46,396 nt of DNA from an uncultured Methylophilaceae bacterium (GTDB taxonomy: Bacteria; Pseudomonadota; Gammaproteobacteria; Burkholderiales; Methylophilaceae), in the NCBI GenBank assembly GCA_903834185.1, contig CAILHX010000017.1:1-46396 (forward strand), given 5' to 3'. The position numbers and the translations under genes are program-made. Below are positions 7,661-16,595 of the stretch, one piece after another. Under the pieces are notes generated by a model. That model had not been told where the DNA came from, did no database searches, and saw only the letters and a list, made by a program, of their open reading frames with translations. Position 1 is the stretch's first letter. Each line of letters begins with the position of its first letter.

Positions 7661-8477
7661 CTTGCTCTCTCAAAAGTTCGCGGAATTGCGCCGCAAGGTT
7701 ACCTGCTTTCCAGGAATGGCTCGAAAGCTGCCTTACTTGCCATACCCCGAACAGGCTATTGCAGATCAATACTTCGTCGGCATTCATCAGTTCAGACAAA
7801 CGCAAACGTTTCACTGCTACGCTATAGTCCAGCTTGGGGGCAAGCTGTATCAGACGTTCGCGCGTCACACCGAGCACTCCACTGGCAGACAGATCCGGGG
7901 TCACCATGACTTCGCCGAAGCGTGCGAAAAGGTTGGCACTGGTACATTCGATGACGTCGCCATTTTCATCTATCATCAACCCATCGGCAATCTGATGGTC
8001 AGTCCATTCCATGCGTGCCAGTACATTCTCCAGACGATTCAGATGTTTCACGCCTGCCAGCCTGGGCTGACGTGCCAAACGCGTTTCACACAGATGCAGC
8101 GCCACACCTTCCTGAAAGTAACTGTCCGGATATTGCGGCATGGCAGTCTTGATCACAATGCGCGTAGGCTGCGCCAGCGGTGGAACGGCATAGCTTCTCA
8201 GGCTTTCACCGCGGGTCACGATGATTTTGATCACCGAGTTTTGCTTCCCCCCTTGCAGACGCTCCATGTCATCCAGCAAGGTATCTGCCGAGGGGCAGAC
8301 GATCCCCAGCGCATTACAGTCCGCTTCAAGCCTATGGTAATGCATGCCCCAGCAATAAGGATAGCCATTGTGCTGCAAAGTACGAAAAACCCCGTCGCCA
8401 TATGCCAGACCGCGATCCATAGGCGAAATACCGCCTTCAAAACGACCATTGATAAGAAAAGAGGATGGTTGTGACAT
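7644..8477 (-). CDS. pabC: Aminodeoxychorismate lyase
   Basis: This PLP enzyme makes 4-aminobenzoate for folate from 4-amino-4-deoxychorismate. It belongs to the class IV aminotransferase fold, with the PLP lysine at K144 in GVKHLNRLENVL and FxDRG-like MDRGLAYGDGVFRT near residue 20. I chose the ATG at 8477 (277 aa); the frame stays open 47 codons upstream, but that extension has no family homology and contains DnaA-box-like sequence. It overlaps mltG. The gene order fabF-pabC-mltG-tmk-holB-tatD matches E. coli. Confidence 0.9.
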   Translation of the reverse strand: MSQPSSFLINGRFEGGISPMDRGLAYGDGVFRTLQHNGYPYCWGMHYHRLEADCNALGIVCPSADTLLDDMERLQGGKQNSVIKIIVTRGESLRSYAVPPLAQPTRIVIKTAMPQYPDSYFQEGVALHLCETRLARQPRLAGVKHLNRLENVLARMEWTDHQIADGLMIDENGDVIECTSANLFARFGEVMVTPDLSASGVLGVTRERLIQLAPKLDYSVAVKRLRLSELMNADEVLICNSLFGVWQVRQLSSHSWKAGNLAAQFRELLREQDAISA

Positions 8478-8556
8478 AGCCTGGGTATTGTACTGGTTGT
8501 GCGGTCTGTTTCGCAGCAAAAACAGTGAGAAAAATACTTGGGTGCAGTGTTCACAA

Positions 8557-8591
8557 TCATCCACAAAAGCTGTGGATAAGTCTGTGGATGC
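8557..8591. promoter_or_regulatory. Cluster of DnaA-box-like sites
   Basis: TGTGGATAA at 8571-8579 is a perfect DnaA box (TTATCCACA on the minus strand). TCATCCACA at 8557-8565 has one mismatch, and TGTGGATGC at 8583-8591 has two. Three in 35 bp ahead of pabC is more than expected by chance. DnaA binding is an inference. Confidence 0.45.
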
Positions 8592-8655
8592 ACGATGAAA
8601 AGCACAGCTAACTATCACAGCTGATTGGGTTTTCCCAATTTTGCCGCTTTTTTGA

Positions 8656-8684
8656 ACTTTAATATTTAATTGTTAAAAGTCAAT
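8656..8684 (-). promoter_or_regulatory. Possible sigma70 promoter for the pabC operon
   Basis: On the minus strand TTGACT (8684-8679) is followed after 17 bp by TAAAGT (8661-8656). The -35 is good and the -10 poor (4 of 6). It lies about 180 bp before pabC, in the right direction, and upstream of the DnaA-box cluster. Confidence 0.3.
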
Positions 8685-8894
8685 AGCTTGCAGGCATAAA
8701 TGCGGGTTGTAACGGGGATATGGCTGGCGCATCAAGCATTTACAAGGATAGGCACGCAGGGTGTGCACAAAATGCTGTACTTTTTCTTGAAAGTTTGCTT
8801 AAACCGGAGACAAAAGCAAGCAAAATTTACGTATTAATTAGATCTTTTTAAACTAATTAAATTCTTTCAGATTCTTAACGCAGTTTGCTGCGCC

Positions 8895-10127
8895 TTAGAT
8901 TTTCCTGAATACCAGACTACCGTTAGTACCACCGAAGCCGAAGTTGTTCTTCAGAGCGACATCGATCTTCATATCACGTGCCGTGTTGGCACAATAATCC
9001 AGATCACATTCGGGGTCCTGATTGAATATATTGATGGTGGGAGGAGAAATCTGATGGTAAATGGAGAGCACGGTAAATACAGATTCCAACCCGCCAGCTC
9101 CGCCCAGTAGATGGCCGGTCATGGATTTGGTGGAATTGACGACCAGCTTGCTGGCATGCGCACCAAACGCAGCTTTCACCGCGTTGGATTCATTGGAATC
9201 GCCCAGTTGCGTAGAAGTGCCGTGTGCATTCACAAACTGCACCTGATCCGGCGACACTCCGGCGTTGCGCATGGCATTCACCATGGAACGCTTTGGACCG
9301 TCCATGTTGGGTGAGGTCATATGGTAGGCATCGGCACTCATGCCGTAGCCCGTCAGCTCGGCATAAATCTTCGCACCGCGCTTTTTCGCTGTTTCATACT
9401 CTTCCAGCACCATCACCCCTGCGCCCTCGCCTATCACAAAACCGTCCCTATCCTTATCCCAGGGACGGCTGGCTGTTGTCGGGTCATCATTGCGTGTAGA
9501 CAGTGCTCTGGCAGCTGCGAAGCCGCCCACACACAGCCTGGTGATCGCAGCTTCAGAGCCACCCGCCACCATGACGTCGGCATCGCCGTATTCGATCATT
9601 CTTGCTGCATCACCAATCGAATGCGTACCAGTAGTACAGGCAGTCACGATCGCAACGTTAGGGCCTTTGAATCCGAACATGATGGATAGATTGCCGGAGA
9701 TCATGTTGATAATTGTACCAGGCACAAAGAAGGGTGAGATCTTTCTTGGACCAGACTCATGGTAGAGCTCGTCCGTGTCTTCTATGGACTGCATTCCGCC
9801 TATGCCCGAGCCGATGGATACCCCGATACGCTCGGCATTCTCCTCGGTCACCTCGATACCGGAGTCCTTGACGGCCTCAATCCCGGCCACCATGCCGAAC
9901 TGGATGAAGGTATCCATACGCCTCGCCTCTTTTGGCGAAAGGTATTGCGTGACATCAAAATCCTTCACCTCACCGGCCACTTGCGAAGCGAATGCGCTAG
10001 GGTCGAATTTGGTGATACGACTGATGCCGGAACGTCCGGCCACGATATTAGCCCAGGCGGGCTCTACCCCAACACCTACTGGCGATACGACGCCGAGGCC
10101 TGTAATGACGACCCTACGCTTGGACAA
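8895..10127 (-). CDS. fabF: Beta-ketoacyl-ACP synthase II
   Basis: This enzyme elongates acyl-ACP with malonyl-ACP. The thiolase-fold catalytic triad is complete: C164 (TACTTGTHS), H302 ([11 protein letters not shown]) and H339 (KSMTGHLLG), with K334. At 410 aa it matches family size. It lies 36 bp after acpP, the same order as in E. coli. Confidence 0.97.
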   Translation of the reverse strand: MSKRRVVITGLGVVSPVGVGVEPAWANIVAGRSGISRITKFDPSAFASQVAGEVKDFDVTQYLSPKEARRMDTFIQFGMVAGIEAVKDSGIEVTEENAERIGVSIGSGIGGMQSIEDTDELYHESGPRKISPFFVPGTIINMISGNLSIMFGFKGPNVAIVTACTTGTHSIGDAARMIEYGDADVMVAGGSEAAITRLCVGGFAAARALSTRNDDPTTASRPWDKDRDGFVIGEGAGVMVLEEYETAKKRGAKIYAELTGYGMSADAYHMTSPNMDGPKRSMVNAMRNAGVSPDQVQFVNAHGTSTQLGDSNESNAVKAAFGAHASKLVVNSTKSMTGHLLGGAGGLESVFTVLSIYHQISPPTINIFNQDPECDLDYCANTARDMKIDVALKNNFGFGGTNGSLVFRKI

Positions 10128-10163
10128 GATAGCTCCAGAGGATGGTGTTGGGAATGTTGAAAG

Positions 10164-10400
10164 TTATTTTGGAATGGCGTTTACGTAATCAATCGCCTGT
10201 TGCACAGTGGTGATCTTTTCTGCTTCTTCATCAGGAATTTCACAACCAAATTCCTCTTCAAGCGCCATCACAAGTTCTACGGTGTCGAGTGAGTCGGCAC
10301 CCAGATCGTCCACAAACGAAGATTCGTTCTTAACGTCGGCTTCATTCGCACCCAGTTGCTCGGTAACGATCTTTTTAACGCGCTGTTCGATGTCAGACAT
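10164..10400 (-). CDS. acpP: Acyl carrier protein
   Basis: This 78-aa acidic protein carries the growing acyl chain on phosphopantetheine attached to S37 in the DSLDTVEL motif. The fold is three helices plus a short one, with the usual helix II acidic face ([11 protein letters not shown]). A strong ribosome site AGGGGA precedes the ATG, and it has its own promoter (10442-10469), consistent with the high level of ACP needed relative to its neighbours. Confidence 0.98.
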   Translation of the reverse strand: MSDIEQRVKKIVTEQLGANEADVKNESSFVDDLGADSLDTVELVMALEEEFGCEIPDEEAEKITTVQQAIDYVNAIPK

Positions 10401-10441
10401 CTAATTCCCCTTAATTAATTGTGTAGCAAAAAACTGGCGAC

Positions 10442-10469
10442 ATTCTACCAAAACTCCAGTTAAATTCAA
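10442..10469 (-). promoter_or_regulatory. Sigma70 promoter for acpP
   Basis: On the minus strand TTGAAT (10469-10464) is followed after 16 bp by TAGAAT (10447-10442), with an extended -10 TGG just before it. It lies 42 bp upstream of the acpP start. A short hairpin GCTTG/CAAGC (10478-10490) followed by Ts lies just upstream and may end fabG transcripts. Confidence 0.6.
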
Positions 10470-10525
10470 AAAATGATGCTTGTACCAAGCGCTGCATACG
10501 TCTGAGCAGATTTCAATCAGGCCGG

Positions 10526-11278
10526 TTAGGCCATAATCATGCCGCCATTGACATGAATGGTCTCGCCAGTGATGTATCCGGCAGCGGATGATGCCAGAAA
10601 AGCTACTGCCGCAGCGACTTCCTGTGCAGAACCCAGCCTGCCCAACGGGATATGATCCAGCAATTTGTTGCGGTGTTCTTCAGGCAGCCCCTTGGTCATG
10701 TCGGTATCGATGAACCCGGGTGCGACACAGTTGACCGTGATATTGCGACTGCCAACTTCACGTGCCAGCGACTTGGAGAACCCGGTCATGCCTGCCTTGG
10801 CTGCAGCGTAGTTCGCCTGTCCGGCGTTACCCATATGGCCGACCACTGAAGATATACTGATGATGCGGCCGTAGCGCGCTTTCATCATCGGACGCAGGAC
10901 TGCTTGCGACAGCCGGAACACCGATTTCAGATTGGTGGTCAGCACATCATCCCAGTCATCTTCGGTCATGCGCATCAGCAACATATCCTTGGTGATGCCG
11001 GCATTGTTCACCAGGATCGAAATCGTGCCGTAGTTATCGGCGATACTTTTCAATACGCTTTCTATCTGCGCCGCGTCGTTTACATCCAACGCCATGCCTG
11101 CGCCTTTGACTCCGGCAGCGTGCAGCGTTTGCGAAATCTGTTCGGCGCCGCTGGCACTGGTTGCTGTGCCGATCACGGTTGCGCCCTGCTTGCCCAACTC
11201 CAGCGCGATGGCAGCGCCGATGCCGCGACTGGCACCGGTAACGAGTGCGATCTGCTCTTGGATTTGATCTTGTGACAT
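10526..11278 (-). CDS. fabG: 3-oxoacyl-ACP reductase
   Basis: This is an NADPH-dependent short-chain dehydrogenase acting in the fatty-acid cycle. The cofactor motif TGASRGIG is at residues 14-21, NNAG at 91-94, and the catalytic S144, Y157 and K161 (YAAAK) are all present. The start at 11278 (250 aa) was chosen because a GGGAGAG ribosome site precedes it; a longer frame (21 more codons) has no family support. It follows fabD after 25 bp. Confidence 0.96.
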   Translation of the reverse strand: MSQDQIQEQIALVTGASRGIGAAIALELGKQGATVIGTATSASGAEQISQTLHAAGVKGAGMALDVNDAAQIESVLKSIADNYGTISILVNNAGITKDMLLMRMTEDDWDDVLTTNLKSVFRLSQAVLRPMMKARYGRIISISSVVGHMGNAGQANYAAAKAGMTGFSKSLAREVGSRNITVNCVAPGFIDTDMTKGLPEEHRNKLLDHIPLGRLGSAQEVAAAVAFLASSAAGYITGETIHVNGGMIMA

Positions 11279-11303
11279 TTGCTCTCTCCCTAAATTGCCG
11301 GTT

Positions 11304-12233
11304 CTAACTGACCAGGCTTTTAAATTCTGTAAATGCTTCAACGCTGGTCAGCGCATGGCATGACATATCGGCCACGATACGCTTGTTAAGTCCGGTCAAC
11401 ACTTTGCCCGGACCACATTCAGCGGCTTGCAGTATGCCCTGGTTGGCGATGCTGTTAACCGTCTCTACCCAGCGCACCGGACTATATAGCTGCCTTACCA
11501 GCGCCTGCTTGATGCTGGTTGCGTCGTTATAGCTGGCGACATCGGCGTTATGCAATACCGGCACTTGCGGCGTATCCACTGTGACATTCTGTAGATATTG
11601 CGCGAGTTTTTCTGCGGCCGGCTTCATCAAGGCACAATGAGACGGCACACTGACCGGTAATAACAAAGCACGCTTGGCACCTTTTGCCTTGGCGGCTTCC
11701 ATGCCCCGCTCCACAGCTGCTTTGTGACCGGCAATGACGACCTGCCCCGGCGAATTGAAATTCACCGCTTCCAACACTTCGTCTTGCGCAGCGTCACTGC
11801 ATACAGCGCGCACTGCGTCATCTTCCAAACCCAGAATGGCCGCCATTGCGCCCACGCCTTCGGCCACCGCGGATTGCATCACTTCAGCACGATAACGCAC
11901 CAAAGGCAGGGCTTGCGCAAAACTGATACTACCCGCTGCCACCAGCGCTGTGTATTCACCCAGACTATGCCCGGCCATCAAGGCAGGCTGCGCATTGGTA
12001 GCGTCTAGCCATGCGCGCCAAGTGGCGACACCGGCGATTAGCATCAAGGGCTGGGTGTTGGTAGTGAGGTTCAGATCTTCATTGGGCTCGCTGACCATGC
12101 GCCAGAAATCCTGCCCAAGAATGGTGGAAGCCTGGTCGAAAGTGTCACGCACCGCCATCAAATCAGCCAGACCTTGCATCATGCCTACTGATTGCGAGCC
12201 CTGTCCGGGAAAAAAGAATGCAAAATTATTCAT
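11304..12233 (-). CDS. fabD: Malonyl-CoA:ACP transacylase
   Basis: This enzyme moves malonyl from CoA to ACP. The nucleophile is S90 in GHSLGE, with H199 (VPSHCALM) and the malonate-binding arginine near R115. The oxyanion motif FPGQGSQ is at residues 8-14. At 309 aa it is of normal length and lies 21 bp after fabH. Confidence 0.97.
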   Translation of the reverse strand: MNNFAFFFPGQGSQSVGMMQGLADLMAVRDTFDQASTILGQDFWRMVSEPNEDLNLTTNTQPLMLIAGVATWRAWLDATNAQPALMAGHSLGEYTALVAAGSISFAQALPLVRYRAEVMQSAVAEGVGAMAAILGLEDDAVRAVCSDAAQDEVLEAVNFNSPGQVVIAGHKAAVERGMEAAKAKGAKRALLLPVSVPSHCALMKPAAEKLAQYLQNVTVDTPQVPVLHNADVASYNDATSIKQALVRQLYSPVRWVETVNSIANQGILQAAECGPGKVLTGLNKRIVADMSCHALTSVEAFTEFKSLVS

Positions 12234-12254
12234 GTTTAATAATTTCTTGTTTTT

Positions 12255-13208
12255 TTAATACTTCAGTAGCACGGAACCCCAGGTAAAACCGCCGCCGAAG
12301 GCTTCCATCAATATCGTCTCGCCTCGTTTGATGCGGCCATCACGCACTGCTACATCCAGCGCCAGCGGGATGGATGCGGCGGAGGTATTGCCATGCGTAT
12401 CCACGGTGACTACCACTTGATCCATACTCATATTAAGCTTTTTGGCAGTTGCGGTAATGATACGTATATTGGCTTGATGCGGCACCAGCCAATCAATATC
12501 CGATTGCTGCAGACCATTGGCTTGCAGCGTCTCGTCCACAATCTGATCCAGCGTATTGACCGCGATCTTGAATACCGGATTGCCTTCCATCAGGATGGTA
12601 TCGCCACCCTCTTTTTGCGATACGCCGCGCGGAACGTACAGCATCTTTTCGTATTTCCCATCGGCGTGCAGATGGCTGGAAATAATGCCCTGTGTGTCAC
12701 TGGCCTGCACGATCACCGCGCCTGCGCCGTCACCCCACAAGATGCAGTTGCTGCGGTCGCTCCAGTCCGTGATGCGCGACATGGTATCCGCACCCACCAC
12801 CAAAGCACATTTGGCAGCACCGGAGCGGATGAATTGATCGGCCGTTGCCAGCGCATACACAAAGCCGCTGCATACCGCCTGTATATCAAATGCCGGGCAA
12901 CCCGAGCTACCCAATTTGGTTTGCAGAATACACGCGGTACTGGGAAAAGTTCTGTCGGGCGTGGTCGTCGCGACGATGATCAAGTCGATCTGCGCAACCG
13001 CTACGCCTGCTGCCTCGATTGCCTTGAGGCTGGCCTGTAATGCCATGTCGCTGGTCAGCTCATCGGCAGCGGCGATACGCCGTTCACGGATGCCGGTGCG
13101 GGTGACGATCCATTCATCCGTGGTATCTATGGTTTTTTCAAGCTCGGCATTGGTCAGTATGCGCTGCGGCAGATAGCTGCCGGTACCGGAAATCTTTGCG
13201 TGTGCCAT
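12255..13208 (-). CDS. fabH: Beta-ketoacyl-ACP synthase III
   Basis: This enzyme starts fatty-acid synthesis from acetyl-CoA and malonyl-ACP. The Cys-His-Asn triad is present: C113 (AVCSGF), H244 (VPHQANIRI) and N274 (HGNTSAAS). The C-terminal GGGFTWGS motif is intact. Its start codon shares one base with the plsX stop (TGATG), so the two are translationally coupled. Confidence 0.97.
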   Translation of the reverse strand: MAHAKISGTGSYLPQRILTNAELEKTIDTTDEWIVTRTGIRERRIAAADELTSDMALQASLKAIEAAGVAVAQIDLIIVATTTPDRTFPSTACILQTKLGSSGCPAFDIQAVCSGFVYALATADQFIRSGAAKCALVVGADTMSRITDWSDRSNCILWGDGAGAVIVQASDTQGIISSHLHADGKYEKMLYVPRGVSQKEGGDTILMEGNPVFKIAVNTLDQIVDETLQANGLQQSDIDWLVPHQANIRIITATAKKLNMSMDQVVVTVDTHGNTSAASIPLALDVAVRDGRIKRGETILMEAFGGGFTWGSVLLKY

Positions 13209-14242
13209 CAGACTGTCCCGGCTTCGTTCGTTTGTGGATGAGCGTCCAGCAACAGTTGCGCAGTGATGCGCTGCAATACGCCATTAGCGGCTTCTTCTAT
13301 GGCCTGATCTATCGCGACCCCAAAAGCAAAACTATCCGCCGATCCATGACTTTTCACTACGATACCTTTCAAACCAAGAAAACTTGCACCATTATAGCTG
13401 CGTGGATCCATGCGGCGGCGGAAGGCGCGTATCACAGGCAATACCAGCATTCCCATCAGCATGGTCAGCCAGTTGCGTTTGAATTCCTGAGTAATGATGG
13501 CCACCATCAGCGAAGCAACGCCTTCGGAGGCCTTGAGCGCCACATTGCCCACAAAACCATCACACACCACCACATCCACGGTACCTTTGTAAATATCGTT
13601 ACCTTCGACATTGCCGTAGAAATTGAGATGGCTGGCGCGTAACAACTCTGCTGCCTGTTTCACCACTTCCGTGCCTTTGATGTCTTCGGAACCGATATTC
13701 AACAATCCGACCGAAGGATTGTCCTTATGATCCACTGCTGCCGCCAACATCGCGCCCATGATGCCGAATTGCAACAGATGCTCGGGGGTGGAATCGACAT
13801 TGGCGCCCAGATCCAGCACAAAGGTACGTCCGTCTGCTGTAGGCATGGTGGAAGCAATTGCAGGCCTATCTATACCAGGCAGCGTTTTCAATACATACCG
13901 CGCCGTTGCCATCAGCGCACCGGTATTGCCTGCGCTGACACAAGCGCCGGCCTCACCACTCTTGACCAGATTGATGGCAACACGCATCGAAGAGTCTTTT
14001 TTGTTTTTCAAGGCGCTTTGTGGTGACTCATCCATGTTCACCACTTCACTGGCGTGATGGATGCGTAACCGCGGACCTACGGTTGCCTTTCTGGCGTGCA
14101 ACTCCCGTTCGATCACGTCTTGCAGGCCAACCAGCACGATATTGATTTCGCTATGCCGCTTCAAAGCAGCCAACGCGGCAGGGATAGTGACATGAGGGCC
14201 ATGGTCGCCGCCCATGGCGTCTATTGCGAGAGTTACATCCAT
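13208..14242 (-). CDS. plsX: Phosphate acyltransferase PlsX
   Basis: This peripheral membrane enzyme converts acyl-ACP to acyl-phosphate for phospholipid synthesis. The N-terminal [11 protein letters not shown] and the GxxGA region near [10 protein letters not shown] are family hallmarks, and 344 aa is the usual length. The start at 14242 lacks a clear Shine-Dalgarno sequence, and a GC-rich hairpin ends 8 bp upstream, so initiation may depend on RNA structure or on coupling. It is part of rpmF-plsX-fabH. Confidence 0.96.
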   Translation of the reverse strand: MDVTLAIDAMGGDHGPHVTIPAALAALKRHSEINIVLVGLQDVIERELHARKATVGPRLRIHHASEVVNMDESPQSALKNKKDSSMRVAINLVKSGEAGACVSAGNTGALMATARYVLKTLPGIDRPAIASTMPTADGRTFVLDLGANVDSTPEHLLQFGIMGAMLAAAVDHKDNPSVGLLNIGSEDIKGTEVVKQAAELLRASHLNFYGNVEGNDIYKGTVDVVVCDGFVGNVALKASEGVASLMVAIITQEFKRNWLTMLMGMLVLPVIRAFRRRMDPRSYNGASFLGLKGIVVKSHGSADSFAFGVAIDQAIEEAANGVLQRITAQLLLDAHPQTNEAGTV

Positions 14243-14250
14243 ATAAAATA

Positions 14251-14276
14251 AAGCCGCGCTGTTAAAAGCGCGGCTT
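14251..14276 (-). terminator. Hairpin with T-rich tail between rpmF and plsX
   Basis: AAGCCGCGC and GCGCGGCTT (14268-14276 and 14251-14259) form a 9-bp stem with an 8-nt loop. On the minus strand TATTTTAT follows at once. It looks like an intrinsic terminator or attenuator that reduces plsX-fab transcription relative to ribosomal protein L32; it also sits against the plsX start. Confidence 0.55.
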
Positions 14277-14304
14277 GATTCAGTTGCGTTGCGTACAACG
14301 CAGC

Positions 14305-14484
14305 TTACTCGCCTTTGCCAGGCATCACTTTGCGGCCACGATAGAAGCCGGATGGGCTTACATGGTGGCGTAAGTGCACTTCACCGGTGGTTGGCTCGAT
14401 CGCCAGTGCCGGATTGGTCAAGAAGTCATGCGCACGGTGCATACCGCGCTTGGATGGGGATTTTTTGTTTTGCTGAACTGCCAT
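14305..14484 (-). CDS. rpmF: 50S ribosomal protein L32
   Basis: This 59-aa basic protein begins [20 protein letters not shown] and ends with [10 protein letters not shown]. It is the L32p family member without the zinc-binding cysteines. A ribosome site AGGAG precedes the ATG at 14484. It lies 27 bp after yceD in the conserved yceD-rpmF-plsX order. Confidence 0.97.
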   Translation of the reverse strand: MAVQQNKKSPSKRGMHRAHDFLTNPALAIEPTTGEVHLRHHVSPSGFYRGRKVMPGKGE

Positions 14485-14511
14485 GTTGCACTCCTAATAA
14501 AAATTACATAC

Positions 14512-15030
14512 TCAAGTGTTGCGTTTCAATTCCTGCAACACACTAAACGGGTTCGGTTTCTGATCTTTATTCACTTCCATTGCATTCGTGCAAAGCGCAT
14601 CCGGAGCCGTTCCATCCTCGCCATGCCTGGGCGCCAACGGCAAGCCCAAAATCAATTCCTGTCCTATCAACTGCTCCAAGTTCAATTCTGCATCGGCGAC
14701 CAGATAATCAATCTCGTCATCATCATCTTCCGGCAAGCTGGCCTCGCTCGCTACCAATTCGAACCAGGCAGTATGCTTCACCGGGTAAATCATCTCGCCA
14801 AGGCAACGCTGACAAACCAAACTGAGCTGCCCATCAAGTACCAGCCGCAGAGCATATCTGCGCTTGTGGCCTTTCTCGCCCGTGAGCTCATACCGCACCT
14901 CACTGACATCGTTTTCGCCCAAAAACAAGGCTTCACGCACTCCAGAAAAATACGAGGCGCGGATTCTACCATGAATTTCAAGCATTTGCTTGGCGAACTC
15001 AAGGGCATTGACGGAGACTGGATTAAGCAA
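14512..15030 (-). CDS. yceD: DUF177/YceD family protein (rRNA accumulation)
   Basis: This is a 172-aa YceD family protein, with the LVCQRCLG motif around residue 80 (two of the family's conserved cysteines) and an acidic stretch EDDDDEIDY. Homologues are needed for 23S rRNA accumulation in plants and E. coli. I chose a TTG start at 15030 because the N-terminus PVSVNALEFAKQ matches the family and the promoter's expected start site lies only about 27 nt upstream; the next ATG (residue 16) would remove conserved sequence. Confidence 0.9.
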   Translation of the reverse strand: MLNPVSVNALEFAKQMLEIHGRIRASYFSGVREALFLGENDVSEVRYELTGEKGHKRRYALRLVLDGQLSLVCQRCLGEMIYPVKHTAWFELVASEASLPEDDDDEIDYLVADAELNLEQLIGQELILGLPLAPRHGEDGTAPDALCTNAMEVNKDQKPNPFSVLQELKRNT

Positions 15031-15063
15031 GGCTTATGGCCTATTCAGGGGCAAGGCGCACAT

Positions 15064-15091
15064 GATATACTTTAGCGGTTTTGAGTGTCAA
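15064..15091 (-). promoter_or_regulatory. Sigma70 promoter for yceD-rpmF-plsX-fab operon
   Basis: On the minus strand a perfect -35 TTGACA (15091-15086) is followed after 16 bp by TATATC (15069-15064). The predicted start site is about 27 nt before yceD. The divergent pycA gene begins 63 bp on the other side, so the two share this 123-bp region. Confidence 0.7.
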
Positions 15092-15153
15092 AACAAGCAT
15101 ATATTTTATATGTTTAGCGACCCAATAATCTGGCTTAATAAAACGATCACAGT

Positions 15154-16572
15154 ATGTTCAAAAAGATACTCATTGCGAATCGCGGAGAAATTGCTGTACG
15201 TATCGTGCGTGCGTGCTCCGAGATGGGCATTACTTCTGTCGCGATATATACGGATGCTGACCGTCATGCGCTGCATGTAAAAAAAGCCGACGAAGCTTAC
15301 AACATAGGCTCAGACCCGGTTCAGGGATATCTGAACGCACACAATATCGTGAACCTTGCCGTCACTGCCGGTTGTGATGCGTTGCATCCCGGCTATGGAT
15401 TCCTATCGGAAAATCCATTGCTGTCAGATATCTGCGACAAGCGCGGCGTCCAGTTCATCGGCCCCAACCCGGATGTCATTACCCAGATGGGTGACAAGAT
15501 ACAAGCCCGTACTGCCATGATCGCTGCAGGAATCCCCTGCATACCGGGCAGTGAAGGCAACCTGGAAAATGTGGAAGAAGCTCGCAAACTTGCTGCCGAG
15601 ATCGGCTACCCTGTCATGCTGAAAGCGACTAACGGCGGTGGCGGCAGAGGCATACGCCGTTGCGATAGCGAAAAAGAGCTGCTTACCAATTACGACCGCG
15701 TCATCAGCGAAGCCAGCAAAGCTTTCGGCAAGCCTGAGGTATTTCTGGAAAAATGCGTGGTCAATCCGCGCCATATCGAGGTGCAAGTACTGGCAGATAG
15801 CCACGGCAATGTCATCCACCTATTCGAACGCGACTGTTCGATACAGCGCCGCAACCAGAAGCTGATCGAGATCGCCCCTTCCCCGCAACTGACCCAGGCT
15901 CAACGTGAATATATCGGCAATCTGGCGGTAAAGGCAGCTAAAGCCGTCAACTATCAAAATGCCGGAACGGTTGAATTCCTGCTGGACAAGGATAACCGTT
16001 TCTATTTCATGGAAATGAATACTCGTTTACAGGTCGAGCATACCGTCACTGAAACCATTACCGGCATTGATATCGTGCAGGAACAGATACGCATCGCCGC
16101 CGGTTTGGAACTGCAATACAAGCAGTCTGATGTTCAATTCCGCGGTTATGCCATGGAATACCGGATCAACGCTGAAGACCCGCAGAACGGATTCTTGCCC
16201 AGCTTCGGCAAGATCACTCGCTACTATGCCCCCGGTGGCCCCGGCGTGCGTATGGATGCCGCGATGTACTCCGGTTATGTGATTCCGCCTTACTTCGATT
16301 CAATGTGTGCCAAGCTGACCGTATGGGCGCTGGACTGGCACAGCGTGATAGAGCGCGGCAGACGCGCGTTGGACGACATGGTGGTGTATGGTGTAAAAAC
16401 GACTATCCCGTATTATCAGGAGATTATGAAGCATCCTGATTTCAAGGCAGGTGTATTCGATACCAGCTTTGTGGAAACGCACCCGGAATTGACGGAATAT
16501 ACGACCAAGCTTCCACCCGAACTTTTTGCGGCAGCGATCTCGGCTGCCATTGCAGCACATGAAGGCATTTAA
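15154..16572 (+). CDS. pycA: Pyruvate carboxylase subunit A (biotin carboxylase)
   Basis: This is an ATP-grasp biotin carboxylase that carboxylates the biotin on its partner subunit. The start MFKKILIANRGEIAVRI, the glycine-rich ATP loop GGGGRGIR near residue 165, and EMNTRLQVEHTVTE near 290 are clear. At 472 aa it is the short, single-domain form. Biotin carboxylase of acetyl-CoA carboxylase (accC) has the same fold, but the next gene, 23 bp on, is an OadA-type carboxyltransferase, so a two-subunit pyruvate carboxylase is more likely. Confidence 0.88.
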   Translation: MFKKILIANRGEIAVRIVRACSEMGITSVAIYTDADRHALHVKKADEAYNIGSDPVQGYLNAHNIVNLAVTAGCDALHPGYGFLSENPLLSDICDKRGVQFIGPNPDVITQMGDKIQARTAMIAAGIPCIPGSEGNLENVEEARKLAAEIGYPVMLKATNGGGGRGIRRCDSEKELLTNYDRVISEASKAFGKPEVFLEKCVVNPRHIEVQVLADSHGNVIHLFERDCSIQRRNQKLIEIAPSPQLTQAQREYIGNLAVKAAKAVNYQNAGTVEFLLDKDNRFYFMEMNTRLQVEHTVTETITGIDIVQEQIRIAAGLELQYKQSDVQFRGYAMEYRINAEDPQNGFLPSFGKITRYYAPGGPGVRMDAAMYSGYVIPPYFDSMCAKLTVWALDWHSVIERGRRALDDMVVYGVKTTIPYYQEIMKHPDFKAGVFDTSFVETHPELTEYTTKLPPELFAAAISAAIAAHEGI

Positions 16573-16595
16573 ACTTAACTTAAAAGATTAAGACT

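Larger units (their letters stand above)
8478..8894. other. 417-bp gap between fabF and pabC
   Basis: No gene is seen here. The gap holds a cluster of DnaA-box-like 9-mers (8557-8591), a small hairpin ATTGGG-TTTT-CCCAAT (8624-8639) that is followed by Ts only on the plus strand, a possible leftward promoter (8656-8684), and a weak hairpin CGCAG/CTGCG (8879-8892) just past the fabF stop. The middle (8700-8850) shows no recognisable structure. Confidence 0.5.

Noticed and set aside
7515..8474. Long rightward frame (319 codons) opposite mltG/pabC
   Set aside because: It is the antisense of two conserved genes and has no recognisable domain.
8478..8618. 47-codon N-terminal extension of pabC
   Set aside because: Not conserved in the family; the ATG at 8477 gives the normal protein and the extension covers the DnaA-box cluster.
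8624..8639. Hairpin ATTGGG/CCCAAT as fabF terminator
   Set aside because: The T-run follows only on the plus strand, whereas fabF is read leftward.
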